IMG/VR virus record: IMGVR_UViG_3300046457_000247
Coordinates: 1-45,266 of that record
Length of the DNA stretch: 45,266 nt
Source: a virus
Direction: 5' to 3' (one strand)
Position numbers and translations under genes: made by a program. Within the stretch, counting starts at the first letter, position 1, and every line of letters starts with the position of its first letter. Of this stretch, positions 25,449 to 32,464 are shown one piece after another. The notes beneath the pieces were generated by a model, which worked only from the letters and a program-made list of their open reading frames with translations, ran no database searches and was not told the DNA's origin.

Positions 25449-25675
25449 TGCTGATCGGGCTCGGCTGGGATGAAGTAGGCGATGAAGGCGATATCACCGT
25501 CCTGCGGGGCCAGCGTCACGACCTCGAAGCTGCCCGCGCGCAGGTACTTGGCAAGGTCGCGCCCGGCGCGCTTGCGCATCTCCTTCATCATGAGCTTGCC
25601 GACATCACTGACGGTGACGACGAAGGCGCACTGGTCAGCCAGCGAGCCTGCGGGCGGCGGCGGATGCCTGCTCAC
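25445..25675 (-). CDS. Unknown small protein, terminase operon
   Basis: 76 residues from GTG 25675; the GTG overlaps the TGA of the gene upstream (GTGA), and its own TGA overlaps the terminase ATG (ATGA). A much longer open frame exists in the same register but crosses neighbouring genes. The product has a central charged helix, KLMMKEMRKRAGRDLAKYL, followed by EVVTLAPQDGDIAFIAYFIPAE, a beta hairpin with hydrophobic ends. Function unknown. The chained overlaps argue strongly that it is translated. Confidence 0.6.
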   Translation of the reverse strand: MSRHPPPPAGSLADQCAFVVTVSDVGKLMMKEMRKRAGRDLAKYLRAGSFEVVTLAPQDGDIAFIAYFIPAEPDQQ

Positions 25676-25971
25676 GGGGCTTCGTCCCGGATGATCACGG
25701 CACCGGTCATCGTCATCGCCGCCACCTCGAACTTCAGCTTGGGGAAGAAGAACGAAAGTTTGCGGGCGAGCAAAAAGGCCGACCCGGAATTCGAGAAAAC
25801 GTTCCTGAGATATTTTGGTCCGAGCGGTTTCAGGCTGTCCTTGAGGCAGTAGTTGAAGGGCTGCCCGCCGCACAACACAGCGAAATACGCGGGTGCCTCG
25901 TACAATTCGCGGCTGATTTCGGGTCTGTCCGGAATGATCGCGGATGCTATGATGCGGGCCTTTGGCCTCAT
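25672..25971 (-). CDS. Unknown small protein, terminase operon
   Basis: 99 residues from ATG 25971, overlapping the TGA of the gene upstream (ATGA). It begins MRPKARIIASAIIPDRPEIS and contains a hydrophobic segment, AYFAVLCGGQPFNY, and a basic cluster, LLARKLSFFFPKLKFEVA, near the end. I do not recognise it. It is the second of four chained genes ending in the large terminase. It is probably cytoplasmic, since the hydrophobic runs are short. Confidence 0.6.
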   Translation of the reverse strand: MRPKARIIASAIIPDRPEISRELYEAPAYFAVLCGGQPFNYCLKDSLKPLGPKYLRNVFSNSGSAFLLARKLSFFFPKLKFEVAAMTMTGAVIIRDEAP

Positions 25972-26327
25972 TGTAATGCCTCCAATAGCTGGCAGTGAAA
26001 TAACTTGAACATGGCGGCGTGGCTGCGATGCTTGAACCAAGCGTTGACCCGCTTGCGGCCGGTCGTAGGGTAGGTAAAGGCGAGCGTTGACGGATACCGC
26101 GCCGGGGTATGGGCCTCGATGAACGGAACCAAATAGTCCTGCTCGATGGTGCGCAGAACCAGTGCATCGATCAGCGGTATCTGGTGACAGAAATTGGCCC
26201 AGCGGCTCGACACCGTGCCGATCTTGCAATGAGTGAACCGGGCGGTGGTCGCCTCGATGGCGAGAAACCGAGTATGGTAGATCGGCATCAGCGGCACCGA
26301 GACGCGATAGGTGAACGGCCCCTTCAA
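25968..26327 (-). CDS. Unknown protein with AAMFKLF tail
   Basis: 119 residues if it begins at TTG 26327. No good ribosome site precedes this TTG and an internal ATG (residue 14) is possible, so the start is uncertain. The perfect late promoter TATAAATA (26358-26365) lies 31 bases upstream. Near the C-terminus it has HRSHAAMFKLFHCQ, resembling the A-x-x-FKL-x-W tail of several other small proteins in this window. It overlaps the next gene by four bases (ATGA). Function unknown. Confidence 0.5.
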   Translation of the reverse strand: MKGPFTYRVSVPLMPIYHTRFLAIEATTARFTHCKIGTVSSRWANFCHQIPLIDALVLRTIEQDYLVPFIEAHTPARYPSTLAFTYPTTGRKRVNAWFKHRSHAAMFKLFHCQLLEALQ

Positions 26328-26356
26328 AATGTAAAATCCACAATAAAAACCATAGG

Positions 26357-26953
26357 TTATTTATAGTCGGAGGCGTTCGGGCAGTTCCACCAGTCGATCC
26401 GGGGCTCGGCCTTGGGCTTGGTAAGCTTGAGCGAGAGGGTGCCCTTGGACGGCGGCAGAGCTTTTGGTGCCGGGTCGTTGTACCAGTCCGGTCGATAACC
26501 CTGCTTGATCTCGTGCGCCGAGCGGCCCATGATGTCGCGGGTCTCTTCGCTGATCTTGTGGTACTGGGTCGGCGACAACATCAGCCCGGCGATCTGCATG
26601 AAGATGGTGGCGAAGCTCTTTTCCCCGGCGTCGCGGGCGGTTTTCTTGAGGTGACCAAGCTGGACCGCCATCTGATGGTACTGCTTGCCCAGCGCGTCCC
26701 GCTGGATCAGCAGGTCGGCATAGTCCGGGTGCTTCGGGTTCGCCAGCCTGCGGTCGTAGTGCTGGATCGTCTCGGCCAGCCGCTCGTGCTGCTTGAGCAG
26801 CGTGAAATACTGGCTCTTCAGGCCCTCATACAGCGCCTCCTCCTCGGCCTGCGGCGGTAGATGCAGCACCCGGCCGGTCGCCAGCGGACGAAGCGATTGG
26901 CTGCCGGTGCGGGTCAGGCGGTTATGGGACTGGGAGGTGGTTTTATAAGTCAT
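26357..26953 (-). CDS. Unknown protein with central coiled coil
   Basis: 198 residues. The first 30 residues are basic and disordered. From about residue 35 to 115 there is a long coiled coil (EEEALYEGLKSQYFTLLKQ, LIQRDALGKQYHQMAVQL). The last 60 residues contain WYNDPAPKALPPS and end RIDWWNCPNASDYK. A late promoter motif (26978-26985) stands 25 bases upstream, and the stop codon lies within the next promoter motif. Late timing suggests a structural or lysis-stage role, but I do not recognise the family. Confidence 0.6.
   Translation of the reverse strand: MTYKTTSQSHNRLTRTGSQSLRPLATGRVLHLPPQAEEEALYEGLKSQYFTLLKQHERLAETIQHYDRRLANPKHPDYADLLIQRDALGKQYHQMAVQLGHLKKTARDAGEKSFATIFMQIAGLMLSPTQYHKISEETRDIMGRSAHEIKQGYRPDWYNDPAPKALPPSKGTLSLKLTKPKAEPRIDWWNCPNASDYK
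26358..26365 (-). promoter_or_regulatory. Perfect T4-type late promoter, TATAAATA
   Basis: The complement reads TATAAATA, the T4 late consensus. It overlaps the stop of the coiled-coil gene and heads the four-gene terminase operon. Confidence 0.7.
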
Positions 26954-26963
26954 TGGAGGGTTC

Positions 26964-26977
26964 CTGAGTTAACTCAG
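26964..26977. promoter_or_regulatory. Perfect 14-base palindrome next to a late promoter
   Basis: CTGAGTTAACTCAG, directly downstream (minus strand) of the TAAATA motif at 26978-26985. It would cover the predicted transcription start. It could be an operator or, as RNA, a 5' hairpin. Confidence 0.5.
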
Positions 26978-26985
26978 TATTTATC
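26978..26985 (-). promoter_or_regulatory. Late promoter motif GATAAATA before the coiled-coil gene
   Basis: The complement reads GATAAATA, followed at once by a perfect palindrome. The coiled-coil gene begins 25 bases downstream. Confidence 0.6.
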
Positions 26986-26990
26986 CCTCC

Positions 26991-27287
26991 TCAATTTCCC
27001 CAAAAAAGCTTGAACAGGCAGGCGTCGGCATCGGTCTCGAAGTCGAAATGCGCCACGTACTCGTCAATCACGGCGATCTTATCGATGGTTCGGTTCCAGT
27101 AGACCCACACGGCGGGATCAAGCCCGTTTTCGTAGAGCCAGTGCCAAAGTTCCTGAGACAAAAGATTGAGATAGCATTGCTGCTCGACCGCCGACACCGG
27201 CCGGTCACGGAAACCCGGCCCGCCAACCATGCCATGGTGTACGATGGACCGGTAGTAACACTGGATCATCACGGTAAAGGCGTTCAT
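26991..27287 (-). CDS. Small unknown protein, FKL-tail family
   Basis: 98 residues. It is mostly beta and helix with many aromatics (QELWHWLYENGLDPAVWVYWN) and ends FETDADACLFKLFWGN. This DA-x-LFKL-x-W ending recurs in at least four other small genes here. The predicted ATG is only about six bases past a TAAATA motif at 27293-27300, which would give a leaderless or nearly leaderless transcript, or the motif is not used. Function unknown. Confidence 0.6.
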   Translation of the reverse strand: MNAFTVMIQCYYRSIVHHGMVGGPGFRDRPVSAVEQQCYLNLLSQELWHWLYENGLDPAVWVYWNRTIDKIAVIDEYVAHFDFETDADACLFKLFWGN

Positions 27288-27292
27288 AGATG

Positions 27293-27300
27293 TATTTACG
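27293..27300 (-). promoter_or_regulatory. Possible late promoter motif CGTAAATA
   Basis: The complement reads CGTAAATA, five bases before the ATG at 27287. Spacing is unusual, so this is weaker than the others. Confidence 0.35.
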
Positions 27301-27331
27301 GCACCGCATAGGAGCTATGACATAAGACAGA

Positions 27332-27745
27332 ATGGCCTATTACCCTTGTCCAATCAGAGACTTCGTGTTAAGGTGGCAAAAGGTTGTGGGAAAATTACAA
27401 GAGCACGCGACAGAGATGAAGGTAAGAGATCGAGGAACATTCGCGACGGCGCTGCCAACTGGACGCTATGTCGGAGCCTCTGAACTGCTGGTAGACAAGA
27501 CTTTTCATGTGGTCAGCGTCATCTGTACTCAGGATGAGCGCAACGATCTCGAAAAATGGCTATATGACCATTACGACTGTAGGATGGAACCTTTCTACGA
27601 GTTCACCTACGGCATGCGCCGCCACGAGGCCCGCTGCGCCATGACGACGGTGCCCACGACTATCGATAAGGACTGCGTGCGCTACATCGTGCTGTTCAGC
27701 CACGAGCACGAGTTGGAGGAGTTCGTTCGAAAGTTCAGCCAATGA
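27332..27745 (+). CDS. Small unknown protein
   Basis: 137 residues. No close ribosome binding site precedes ATG 27332; an AGGAG lies 17 bases upstream. The sequence is basic at the start and ends VRYIVLFSHEHELEEFVRKFSQ, a strand-turn-helix that resembles the tails of the other small genes here but without FKL. It overlaps the following gene by four bases (ATGA). It lies divergent from the minus-strand gene at 26991-27287. Function unknown. Confidence 0.6.
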   Translation: MAYYPCPIRDFVLRWQKVVGKLQEHATEMKVRDRGTFATALPTGRYVGASELLVDKTFHVVSVICTQDERNDLEKWLYDHYDCRMEPFYEFTYGMRRHEARCAMTTVPTTIDKDCVRYIVLFSHEHELEEFVRKFSQ

Positions 27746-28005
27746 CGGCGGAATTCTGGTGGCTACAGGAGGTGAAATGGCGGGTCGAGCGCGACCGCAT
27801 CGCTCACGATGAACGCATGGTCCTGAAAGAGTTCGGCCACGTCGTCGTCATTTGGGATGACTACCGCGAAGCGCTGGAGTGGTGCCATACCAGCGCCGGG
27901 GAATTCGGGATTGACTGGGTGTGCGGCCTGTCAGGGCGGAACTGCGGGTCCTTCGCCTTCAAGGATATGGGGAAAGCCGCCCTGTTCAAGCTGCTCTTCA
28001 CATAA
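27742..28005 (+). CDS. Small unknown protein, FKL-tail family
   Basis: 87 residues, start overlapping the preceding stop (ATGA). It contains EFGHVVVIWDDYREALEWCH and ends SFAFKDMGKAALFKLLFT, the A-x-LFKL-type tail. The last eight bases overlap the end of the convergent gene at 27998-28321. Function unknown. Confidence 0.6.
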   Translation: MTAEFWWLQEVKWRVERDRIAHDERMVLKEFGHVVVIWDDYREALEWCHTSAGEFGIDWVCGLSGRNCGSFAFKDMGKAALFKLLFT

Positions 28006-28321
28006 GCTCTTGGTAGTTCACATCGACCACAATGATGGGTGTCGGTTCGGCGACTTCCTTGCCATACTCCACCGGCACCCGAGCGCTCATTAGCTGGGCG
28101 GCGACGGCGACGATCCGCCGACGTTTCAGGAACAATTTTCTGGCGGCTGGGATGAAGCTGAGATAGCGCGCCAGAAGCCGCCAGATCGCTTCTAAGGGCA
28201 GCAGAACGATCCACAGTAGGGTGACAGCGATCTTCCTCTTAAGGCCCTCCTCGGCGTCGAGAACGGCGAGCATGACCCCCATACAGGCGTAGAGGTATCC
28301 GGCGACGATGGCGGCGATCAA
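27998..28321 (-). CDS. Membrane protein, two predicted segments
   Basis: 107 residues from a TTG at 28321 overlapping the preceding stop (TTGA). Two hydrophobic segments, about residues 1-20 (IAAIVAGYLYACMGVMLAVL) and 30-50 (IAVTLLWIVLLPLEAIWRLL), then a basic cytoplasmic tail (LFLKRRRIVAVAAQL). It follows a 32-residue membrane peptide gene. Two short membrane proteins in a row could be a holin-type pair, but no endolysin is visible nearby, so this is only a possibility. Confidence 0.6.
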   Translation of the reverse strand: MIAAIVAGYLYACMGVMLAVLDAEEGLKRKIAVTLLWIVLLPLEAIWRLLARYLSFIPAARKLFLKRRRIVAVAAQLMSARVPVEYGKEVAEPTPIIVVDVNYQELM

Positions 28322-28416
28322 TGCATCACCAGCGAGTGGGCAATCTGGTAATCCATCGTCAGCAGCAGGAACAGCGCGATCAGGGCGACGACGAAGATGA
28401 TGATCCGTTCGGACAT
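28318..28416 (-). CDS. 32-residue membrane peptide
   Basis: The ATG at 28416 has GGAG eleven bases upstream. The product begins MSERIIIFVVALIALFLLLT, a single membrane segment with a charged N-terminus, and ends with a short polar tail. Its stop overlaps the TTG start of the next gene. It is too short for standard gene-calling limits, but the site and overlap make it credible. Role unknown; possibly a small holin or accessory membrane peptide. Confidence 0.55.
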   Translation of the reverse strand: MSERIIIFVVALIALFLLLTMDYQIAHSLVMH

Positions 28417-28462
28417 TGAAAAAAGGCTCCCATGTTTCATTTTTTTAAAATCGGGTAGGGGG

Positions 28463-28675
28463 TTAGCACCAAAATGTCTTGAACAGGACGGCGATTTTGT
28501 CGTCCCATATGATGTAGCGACGGCAGCCCATCTCCACCGGCTGGCTTCGAACCCCCAAGTCTTCCAGCCAGTCGGCGGCATCGTTGCGGAACTGGGTGTT
28601 CTGCATGGGCTCGCGCAGGACGATCTGCTTGGGGGTGCGGTCGAAGAAGAAGATCAGCGTCGGCCGGTAAGTCAT
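28463..28675 (-). CDS. Small unknown protein, FKL-tail family
   Basis: 70 residues. It begins MTYRPTLIFFFDRTPKQIV and ends RRYIIWDDKIAVLFKTFWC, a variant of the LFKL-x-W-C tail seen in its neighbour at 28677-29045. The start lies one base after that neighbour's stop, so the two are likely co-translated. Function unknown. Confidence 0.6.
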   Translation of the reverse strand: MTYRPTLIFFFDRTPKQIVLREPMQNTQFRNDAADWLEDLGVRSQPVEMGCRRYIIWDDKIAVLFKTFWC

Positions 28676-28676
28676 G

Positions 28677-29045
28677 TCAGCACCAAGTCAGTTTGAACAG
28701 GGTGGCTTCGGACAGGTCTTCGAACAAAATTATCCGGCTGGTGCGGATCGTCATCTGGAGAAGGTCGTCGCCATCGTCGTCGTCACCATAGGTCCACAGG
28801 GCCGGGCTGATGGCGAATTCTCGTTCACAGCGATCACCCAGCCACATCACCATGTCGCCGAAGTTGGTGTCCGGCCGGGCGTGGATGTTCGCCAGCGGCG
28901 CACAGGCTTCGGTGATCGTGATCCGGTGGGGCAGATAGTGGAAGCGCTGCTCGAACTCTTGCAGGCGGGAGGCGTTGGCGCGCTTCTTGGCGTCGAGAAC
29001 GTCTTGGCAGACGGTGGCGGACAGGGTGGGGACAGGGTTGGGCAA
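28677..29045 (-). CDS. Small unknown protein, FKL-tail family
   Basis: 122 residues from a TTG at 29045 with GGAG seven bases upstream. It carries an acidic stretch, GDDDDGDDLLQ, near residue 90 and ends FEDLSEATLFKLTWC. The F-x-D-x-x-x-A-x-LFKL-x-W pattern is the clearest member of the repeated tail. It heads a four-gene minus-strand cluster running to the membrane proteins. Function unknown. Confidence 0.6.
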   Translation of the reverse strand: MPNPVPTLSATVCQDVLDAKKRANASRLQEFEQRFHYLPHRITITEACAPLANIHARPDTNFGDMVMWLGDRCEREFAISPALWTYGDDDDGDDLLQMTIRTSRIILFEDLSEATLFKLTWC

Positions 29046-29125
29046 GGATGGCTCCGACGATTGAAAAAACGGTTTCTGTAATCTTTTTTGGCAGTGTGGA
29101 TGGCCTAAGTCTTGGCTTTGACTTC

Positions 29126-29143
29126 AAAAGGGGGCCTCCCCCC
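29126..29143 (-). terminator. Terminator-like hairpin in the 29 kb non-coding region
   Basis: On the minus strand, GGGGG pairs with CCCCC across AGG, followed by TTTTG. It would stop leftward transcripts from 29719-30183 before the small-gene cluster. Confidence 0.5.
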
Positions 29144-29286
29144 TCTCATTAGACTGTAACAGTATCGGTTTCATTCATGCAAATAGATCGATTACTTAGC
29201 GCTAGTCTTCGGCTGGTCGGATGCAGGTCGGGCTTGACGGATCGGATCGCGACGTGCTAGGGCTGGAGGGTCAGGGCGCGCCATGA

Positions 29287-29300
29287 TGGACTATAGTCCA
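29287..29300. repeat. Perfect 14-base palindrome TGGACTATAGTCCA
   Basis: It lies alone in non-coding DNA. The half CTATAGTCC recurs at 30441-30449, each time with GATGG a base or two before it. Possible binding site. Confidence 0.4.
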
Positions 29301-29718
29301 CTGGGTAGGAATAGGCATTTTCCATATTGGATGTTCTGCGTTTTAACAAATGAATGATATCAAGCACTTAGCAAAGTGGTTGAGATTATTGAAGTCCTAC
29401 GATTATGGAGTAGCTGTCCATATGTACCTAGTAACCCGCCAAACCCCCTGATCGTTGTCCCATTTCACTACCTGCACGCGAACATCTCGAAATGACGTGG
29501 GTGTGGCCTGATACCCGCCTCTGTGCAGGATAGGACTACAGTCAGGGCGTTCTCCACATTGGCACAAGAATTGCAAGGCCCGCATAACGGGGCTCTTTGT
29601 TCACGTTTTGTTCCTTTGCCATATGAGAACCCAAGCTCAGGTGCGGCCGACCAGCCCCAGTGCTAAGCAAGTCACCGAGGTAGTACCTCTTTAGAGAAGA
29701 TGCCATATTCTGACCCAA

Positions 29719-30183
29719 TCAACCCTCGTCGTCGTCGTCCGGTAGGTCGATGATGGTGGCCTGCTGGTCTAGCTGGGCGAAGGGGTTGGGTAGCTGGGGC
29801 GTCACGTCCTTGGCGTCAAGCTGGGTGAACATATGCGGGGCTTCGCCGTTGCCCATCACAATACTGATGGTGTGCGTCGTCGTGCTGGTGGTGTCCACGC
29901 TCTTCTTCTCGGCGTGCTTCCTCTTGAGCAGCATGTCGATATAGCCCTTCTGCTGGGCCGGGTCCTCCAGCTTGGTGACGATCAGCATGGCGTGGATTGC
30001 CGGGTCGTACTCCATGAAGTCACAGATTTCATCGAAAGACTTGCCTTGGAGCTTGCGGCACATGGCGCGCAGTTCTTTGTTGGCCTCTTCGACGGCGTTC
30101 TCTTTGGCTAGTGTCTTCTTAGTCTTCTTCCCTGCTGGCATTCCTCCGCCACGATTGGGATCAAACCCCTTTTTGAAAGCCAT
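29719..30183 (-). CDS. Possible small terminase subunit
   Basis: 154 residues from ATG 30183 (AGGAG twelve bases upstream); a longer frame begins at 30249 but would overlap the promoter motif. It begins MAFKKGFDPNRGGGMPAGKK, then a charged helical region (ENAVEEANKELRAMCRKLQGKSFDEICDFM is the most ordered part), and ends with an acidic tail, LPDDDDEG. Small terminases often have a basic/helical N-terminal part and an acidic C-terminus, and a late promoter motif precedes it, but it is 4 kb from the large subunit and no DNA-binding motif is certain. Confidence 0.45.
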   Translation of the reverse strand: MAFKKGFDPNRGGGMPAGKKTKKTLAKENAVEEANKELRAMCRKLQGKSFDEICDFMEYDPAIHAMLIVTKLEDPAQQKGYIDMLLKRKHAEKKSVDTTSTTTHTISIVMGNGEAPHMFTQLDAKDVTPQLPNPFAQLDQQATIIDLPDDDDEG

Positions 30184-30252
30184 TACTTGTTCAAACTCCT
30201 CGAATACTTGGAACGAATACTTTGAGTGCGGCCGACGCCGATTAAGCACGAC

Positions 30253-30260
30253 TATTTAGG
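30253..30260 (-). promoter_or_regulatory. Late promoter motif CCTAAATA
   Basis: The complement reads CCTAAATA, 70 bases before ATG 30183. Confidence 0.5.
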
Positions 30261-30571
30261 CATAGATGGTCATAGACCAAAATAATCGACAGAAAATCTC
30301 ACAAAATCGCATTTTTCTCTTGACAACCATGAAAAAAAAAGGCCCCCATTTTTGTCTCAATACTGTCTCACTCGTTAATGAAACCTTGCGATTACTATAG
30401 CCTAATCGTCTCCAAATCGCTCCGCGTCTTGACGATGGCTCTATAGTCCCGAACGATCTCTTGCTTCTACCTCTTTCATCCAGTCAGGCATCCAGCCCGA
30501 AATTTCTGTTTACACGTGTACCCAGTGCTGCTACTGTTCGGCCCATGGCAACGTTTACGGAGGGTTGTAGG
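30261..30571. other. Divergent intergenic region before the eight-gene operon
   Basis: No gene is seen. It contains a palindrome, TACACGTGTA (30511-30520), whose extended form ACACGTGTACC recurs at 45173-45183, and a weak sigma70-like pair (TTTACA at 30509, TACTGT at 30532, 17-base spacing) for the plus-strand operon. An isolated TTGACA at 30320-30325 has no matching -10. Confidence 0.4.
30511..30520. promoter_or_regulatory. Candidate operator TACACGTGTA
   Basis: It overlaps the weak -35 of the promoter for the 30.6 kb operon. The same 11 bases, ACACGTGTACC, lie in the promoter spacer of the minus-strand gene at 44862-45137. Confidence 0.45.
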
Positions 30572-30937
30572 ATGGTTGAGTTTTCTGATCTGACGGTGAT
30601 CGCGGCGGATGTTCCCGCCTACAGGGTTCCTGAACGGTTCGGGCGCGACGACATCGAGATCAGCGCCAACCATGGCCCGCGCCCTCTCGAAGACACCACC
30701 ATGGAGTTCCGGCGCATGGTCGCGACGCGCCAGTGCATCGCTGGCAACAAGATCGCTGCGATGTCGGTGCACATCTCGGTGGTCACTCCCGCCGAACTGA
30801 TCCAGATATTGTCGCTCGGTGTTCAGCCCTATGCCATGATGCCCTACGAGGTTTGGGAGAATATCCTGCTGGTGTCCAAGCGCGACGACGGCTACTGCCA
30901 GTACACCTTCTTCAACATGCTGGGCGAGGTGGTGTGA
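30572..30937 (+). CDS. Unknown protein, first of an eight-gene operon
   Basis: 121 residues from ATG 30572 (GGAGG eight bases upstream); a longer frame from 30461 has no site and crosses the promoter. It begins MVEFSDLTVIAADVPAYRVP and ends with a strand YCQYTFFNMLGEVV. Its stop TGA overlaps the next start (TGATG). Function unknown. Being first and behind the ACACGTGTACC motif, it may be the most regulated member. Confidence 0.6.
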   Translation: MVEFSDLTVIAADVPAYRVPERFGRDDIEISANHGPRPLEDTTMEFRRMVATRQCIAGNKIAAMSVHISVVTPAELIQILSLGVQPYAMMPYEVWENILLVSKRDDGYCQYTFFNMLGEVV

Positions 30938-31380
30938 TGGACCAGACCAGCCACACCAGCGAGCGCTGCGAGCAGATGTTCAAGCTGCTCATGCCCTTCC
31001 TCAAGGTCTTCGAGGGGGAAAATCTGGAGAAGTACAAGGTTCGCTACGAAGTTCCCTTCGCGCCTGATGTCGTGATCGTCGGCCATGGCGTCCTTCATAG
31101 CGGCGACAGCGACGACCCGAAGTTCAATCCGAACGATGAGATGGTGTACTACGCCATCACCTTCACCGGCAAGGATTTCGAATTCGTCGTAGCGCTGGTT
31201 CTGACGGAAGTTCTGGTGGCGAATTTCATGATGGGCGACGAGGGCAACTGCTACTGGTCCAGCAATCTCGATCCCATGCACTGTGTGTTTGCGCGGGGCG
31301 GTGTCGAGGAGTTCAAGGGCTTCGCGGCGATCTGGAAGCTGTCCGGTAACGAGGTCGTTGTTGTCGAGGAGGTGGCGTGA
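30937..31380 (+). CDS. Unknown protein, operon gene 2
   Basis: 147 residues. The ATG overlaps the preceding TGA. The body has alternating strands (VVIVGHGVLHSGD, VYYAITFTGKDFEFVVAL) and ends with GNEVVVVEEVA. A YYAITF...FEFVVALVL pattern resembles the ferredoxin-like strand layout of its operon neighbours. I do not recognise it. It is coupled to both neighbours by TGATG overlaps. Confidence 0.6.
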   Translation: MDQTSHTSERCEQMFKLLMPFLKVFEGENLEKYKVRYEVPFAPDVVIVGHGVLHSGDSDDPKFNPNDEMVYYAITFTGKDFEFVVALVLTEVLVANFMMGDEGNCYWSSNLDPMHCVFARGGVEEFKGFAAIWKLSGNEVVVVEEVA

Positions 31381-32132
31381 TGCCCGCCTTCACCCATCGC
31401 AAGTCCCCAGTCGAGTACCACCTGCTTGATGTGGACCGGTGGAACGGCATCGAGGTGTCCGGCTACTATCGGCCCAACTATGGCACGCTGGTCTGCAACG
31501 TCTGCTACGCCAAGCCGCCGCATTTCGAGGCGTTCATGGCCGATGTCATGGCGTGGTTCCACAGTCATGGTGTTCCGGTGTTCGATGTCGATTTCGCCCG
31601 GCCGGTTCCTTCGGTTCTGATGGGGGTGTATCACGTCGAGTCCACGGCGCAGTATTCCGGCAGCTATCGCTTCGAAATGCAGGCGGTGACGGATGGGGTG
31701 GCGTCGCCGCTGCTCGATCAGTTCATGACCTTTCTGGCTCCCAACTTCTTCCAAGTGTTCGTCGGGCGGGAGTTGTGGGAAAAGGATATTCCCTCGGATG
31801 CCGTGGTGGTCGCGATGGAGGACGACATCGAGGGGGTGTGCCGGAAGCACGAGATCGCGGTCCGCTACTACCGGAACTTCGAGCGCGGCGTTGCTGGCGA
31901 CGCCATGGTGGATGTGGTCAGTGAGCAGCGCGGGATTGCCAAGAACCGGATCAACCTGTTCGCGGTCGCGGCGTCCGATCTGATCCTCCTGCGCAGTGCC
32001 GTCCCGGTGTTCCGGGCCATCGAGTACCGTCAGTACCTTGCCTGTCGGATGAGCGGCCGGGTGCGCGGCAAGATGAACCGGAAGGCCATCGCCGACGAGT
32101 TCCGGGCGTATTTTAGTCAGGGAGATTTGTGA
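31380..32132 (+). CDS. Unknown protein, operon gene 3
   Basis: 250 residues from ATG 31380; the GTG one codon earlier is unlikely. It is about twice the length of its neighbours and may contain two similar domains: an N-terminal part with PHFEAFMADVMAWFHSHGV and a second with ASPLLDQFMTFLAPNFFQVF. A basic C-terminal segment, MSGRVRGKMNRKAIADEF, follows. No catalytic motif was seen. Overlaps both neighbours by single-base TGATG junctions. Confidence 0.6.
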   Translation: MPAFTHRKSPVEYHLLDVDRWNGIEVSGYYRPNYGTLVCNVCYAKPPHFEAFMADVMAWFHSHGVPVFDVDFARPVPSVLMGVYHVESTAQYSGSYRFEMQAVTDGVASPLLDQFMTFLAPNFFQVFVGRELWEKDIPSDAVVVAMEDDIEGVCRKHEIAVRYYRNFERGVAGDAMVDVVSEQRGIAKNRINLFAVAASDLILLRSAVPVFRAIEYRQYLACRMSGRVRGKMNRKAIADEFRAYFSQGDL

Positions 32133-32464
32133 TGTTCCGCATTGCCACCGATGTGCCGGAGGAGATCGTAGAGGAAGTGGACCGGCTGCGCTATACACTG
32201 GGCATGGTCGAGGCCAAAACCTCCTTTGAGTCTCCGCATCTGGAGTTCCTGAAGGAGAAGTCGTTGGAGATCATCGACCACTTCTCCTATGGCGCTTCCC
32301 TTCGTTGGTTTAATCGCTCGATCCCTCGGAGCATCGAACTCGATAGCAAGCCGTCCGTGGTGTGGGATGATCCGCCCTACATGATCTTCTCGTTCAGTTC
32401 CAAGGAGGAGGCGACCACGGCCTTCATGTTCATGCCACCAGAGATCAACGCACGGGTGTTGTGA
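32132..32464 (+). CDS. Unknown protein, operon gene 4
   Basis: 110 residues. It ends YMIFSFSSKEEATTAFMFMPPEINARVL, a strand-helix-strand resembling the tails of the small FKL proteins (F-S-x-x-x-A-x-x-AF) but without FKL. The N-terminal half is an acidic helix, VPEEIVEEVDRLRYTLGMV. Coupled by TGATG overlaps at both ends. Function unknown. Confidence 0.6.
   Translation: MFRIATDVPEEIVEEVDRLRYTLGMVEAKTSFESPHLEFLKEKSLEIIDHFSYGASLRWFNRSIPRSIELDSKPSVVWDDPPYMIFSFSSKEEATTAFMFMPPEINARVL

Larger units (their letters stand above)
29046..29718. other. Non-coding region of 673 bases
   Basis: No convincing gene was found. It holds a GC-rich terminator for the minus strand (29126-29143), a perfect 14-base palindrome at 29287-29300 (TGGACTATAGTCCA) and a short inverted repeat at 29677-29689. 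Base composition is lower in GC than the neighbouring genes. It lies downstream of the possible small terminase. It may hold a packaging site, an untranslated RNA or an origin, but nothing identifies which. Confidence 0.4.

Noticed and set aside
25445-26343. Long minus-strand frames (240 and 223 codons) across the terminase operon
   Set aside because: They cross one another; chained ATGA/GTGA overlaps define three smaller genes instead.
27311-27325. Two-codon minigene (ATG ACA TAA) after AGGAG
   Set aside because: It resembles lambda bar minigenes, but the spacing is only two bases and chance is likely.
27998-28321. Firm holin call for the two membrane genes
   Set aside because: No endolysin or spanin is seen nearby, so the role is left open.
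29283-29357. 24-codon frame in the 29 kb non-coding region
   Set aside because: The ribosome site is poorly spaced and it begins inside a palindrome region; nothing supports translation.
30320-30348. Sigma70 promoter at TTGACA 30320
   Set aside because: The -35 is perfect but no -10-like sequence lies 15-19 bases downstream.
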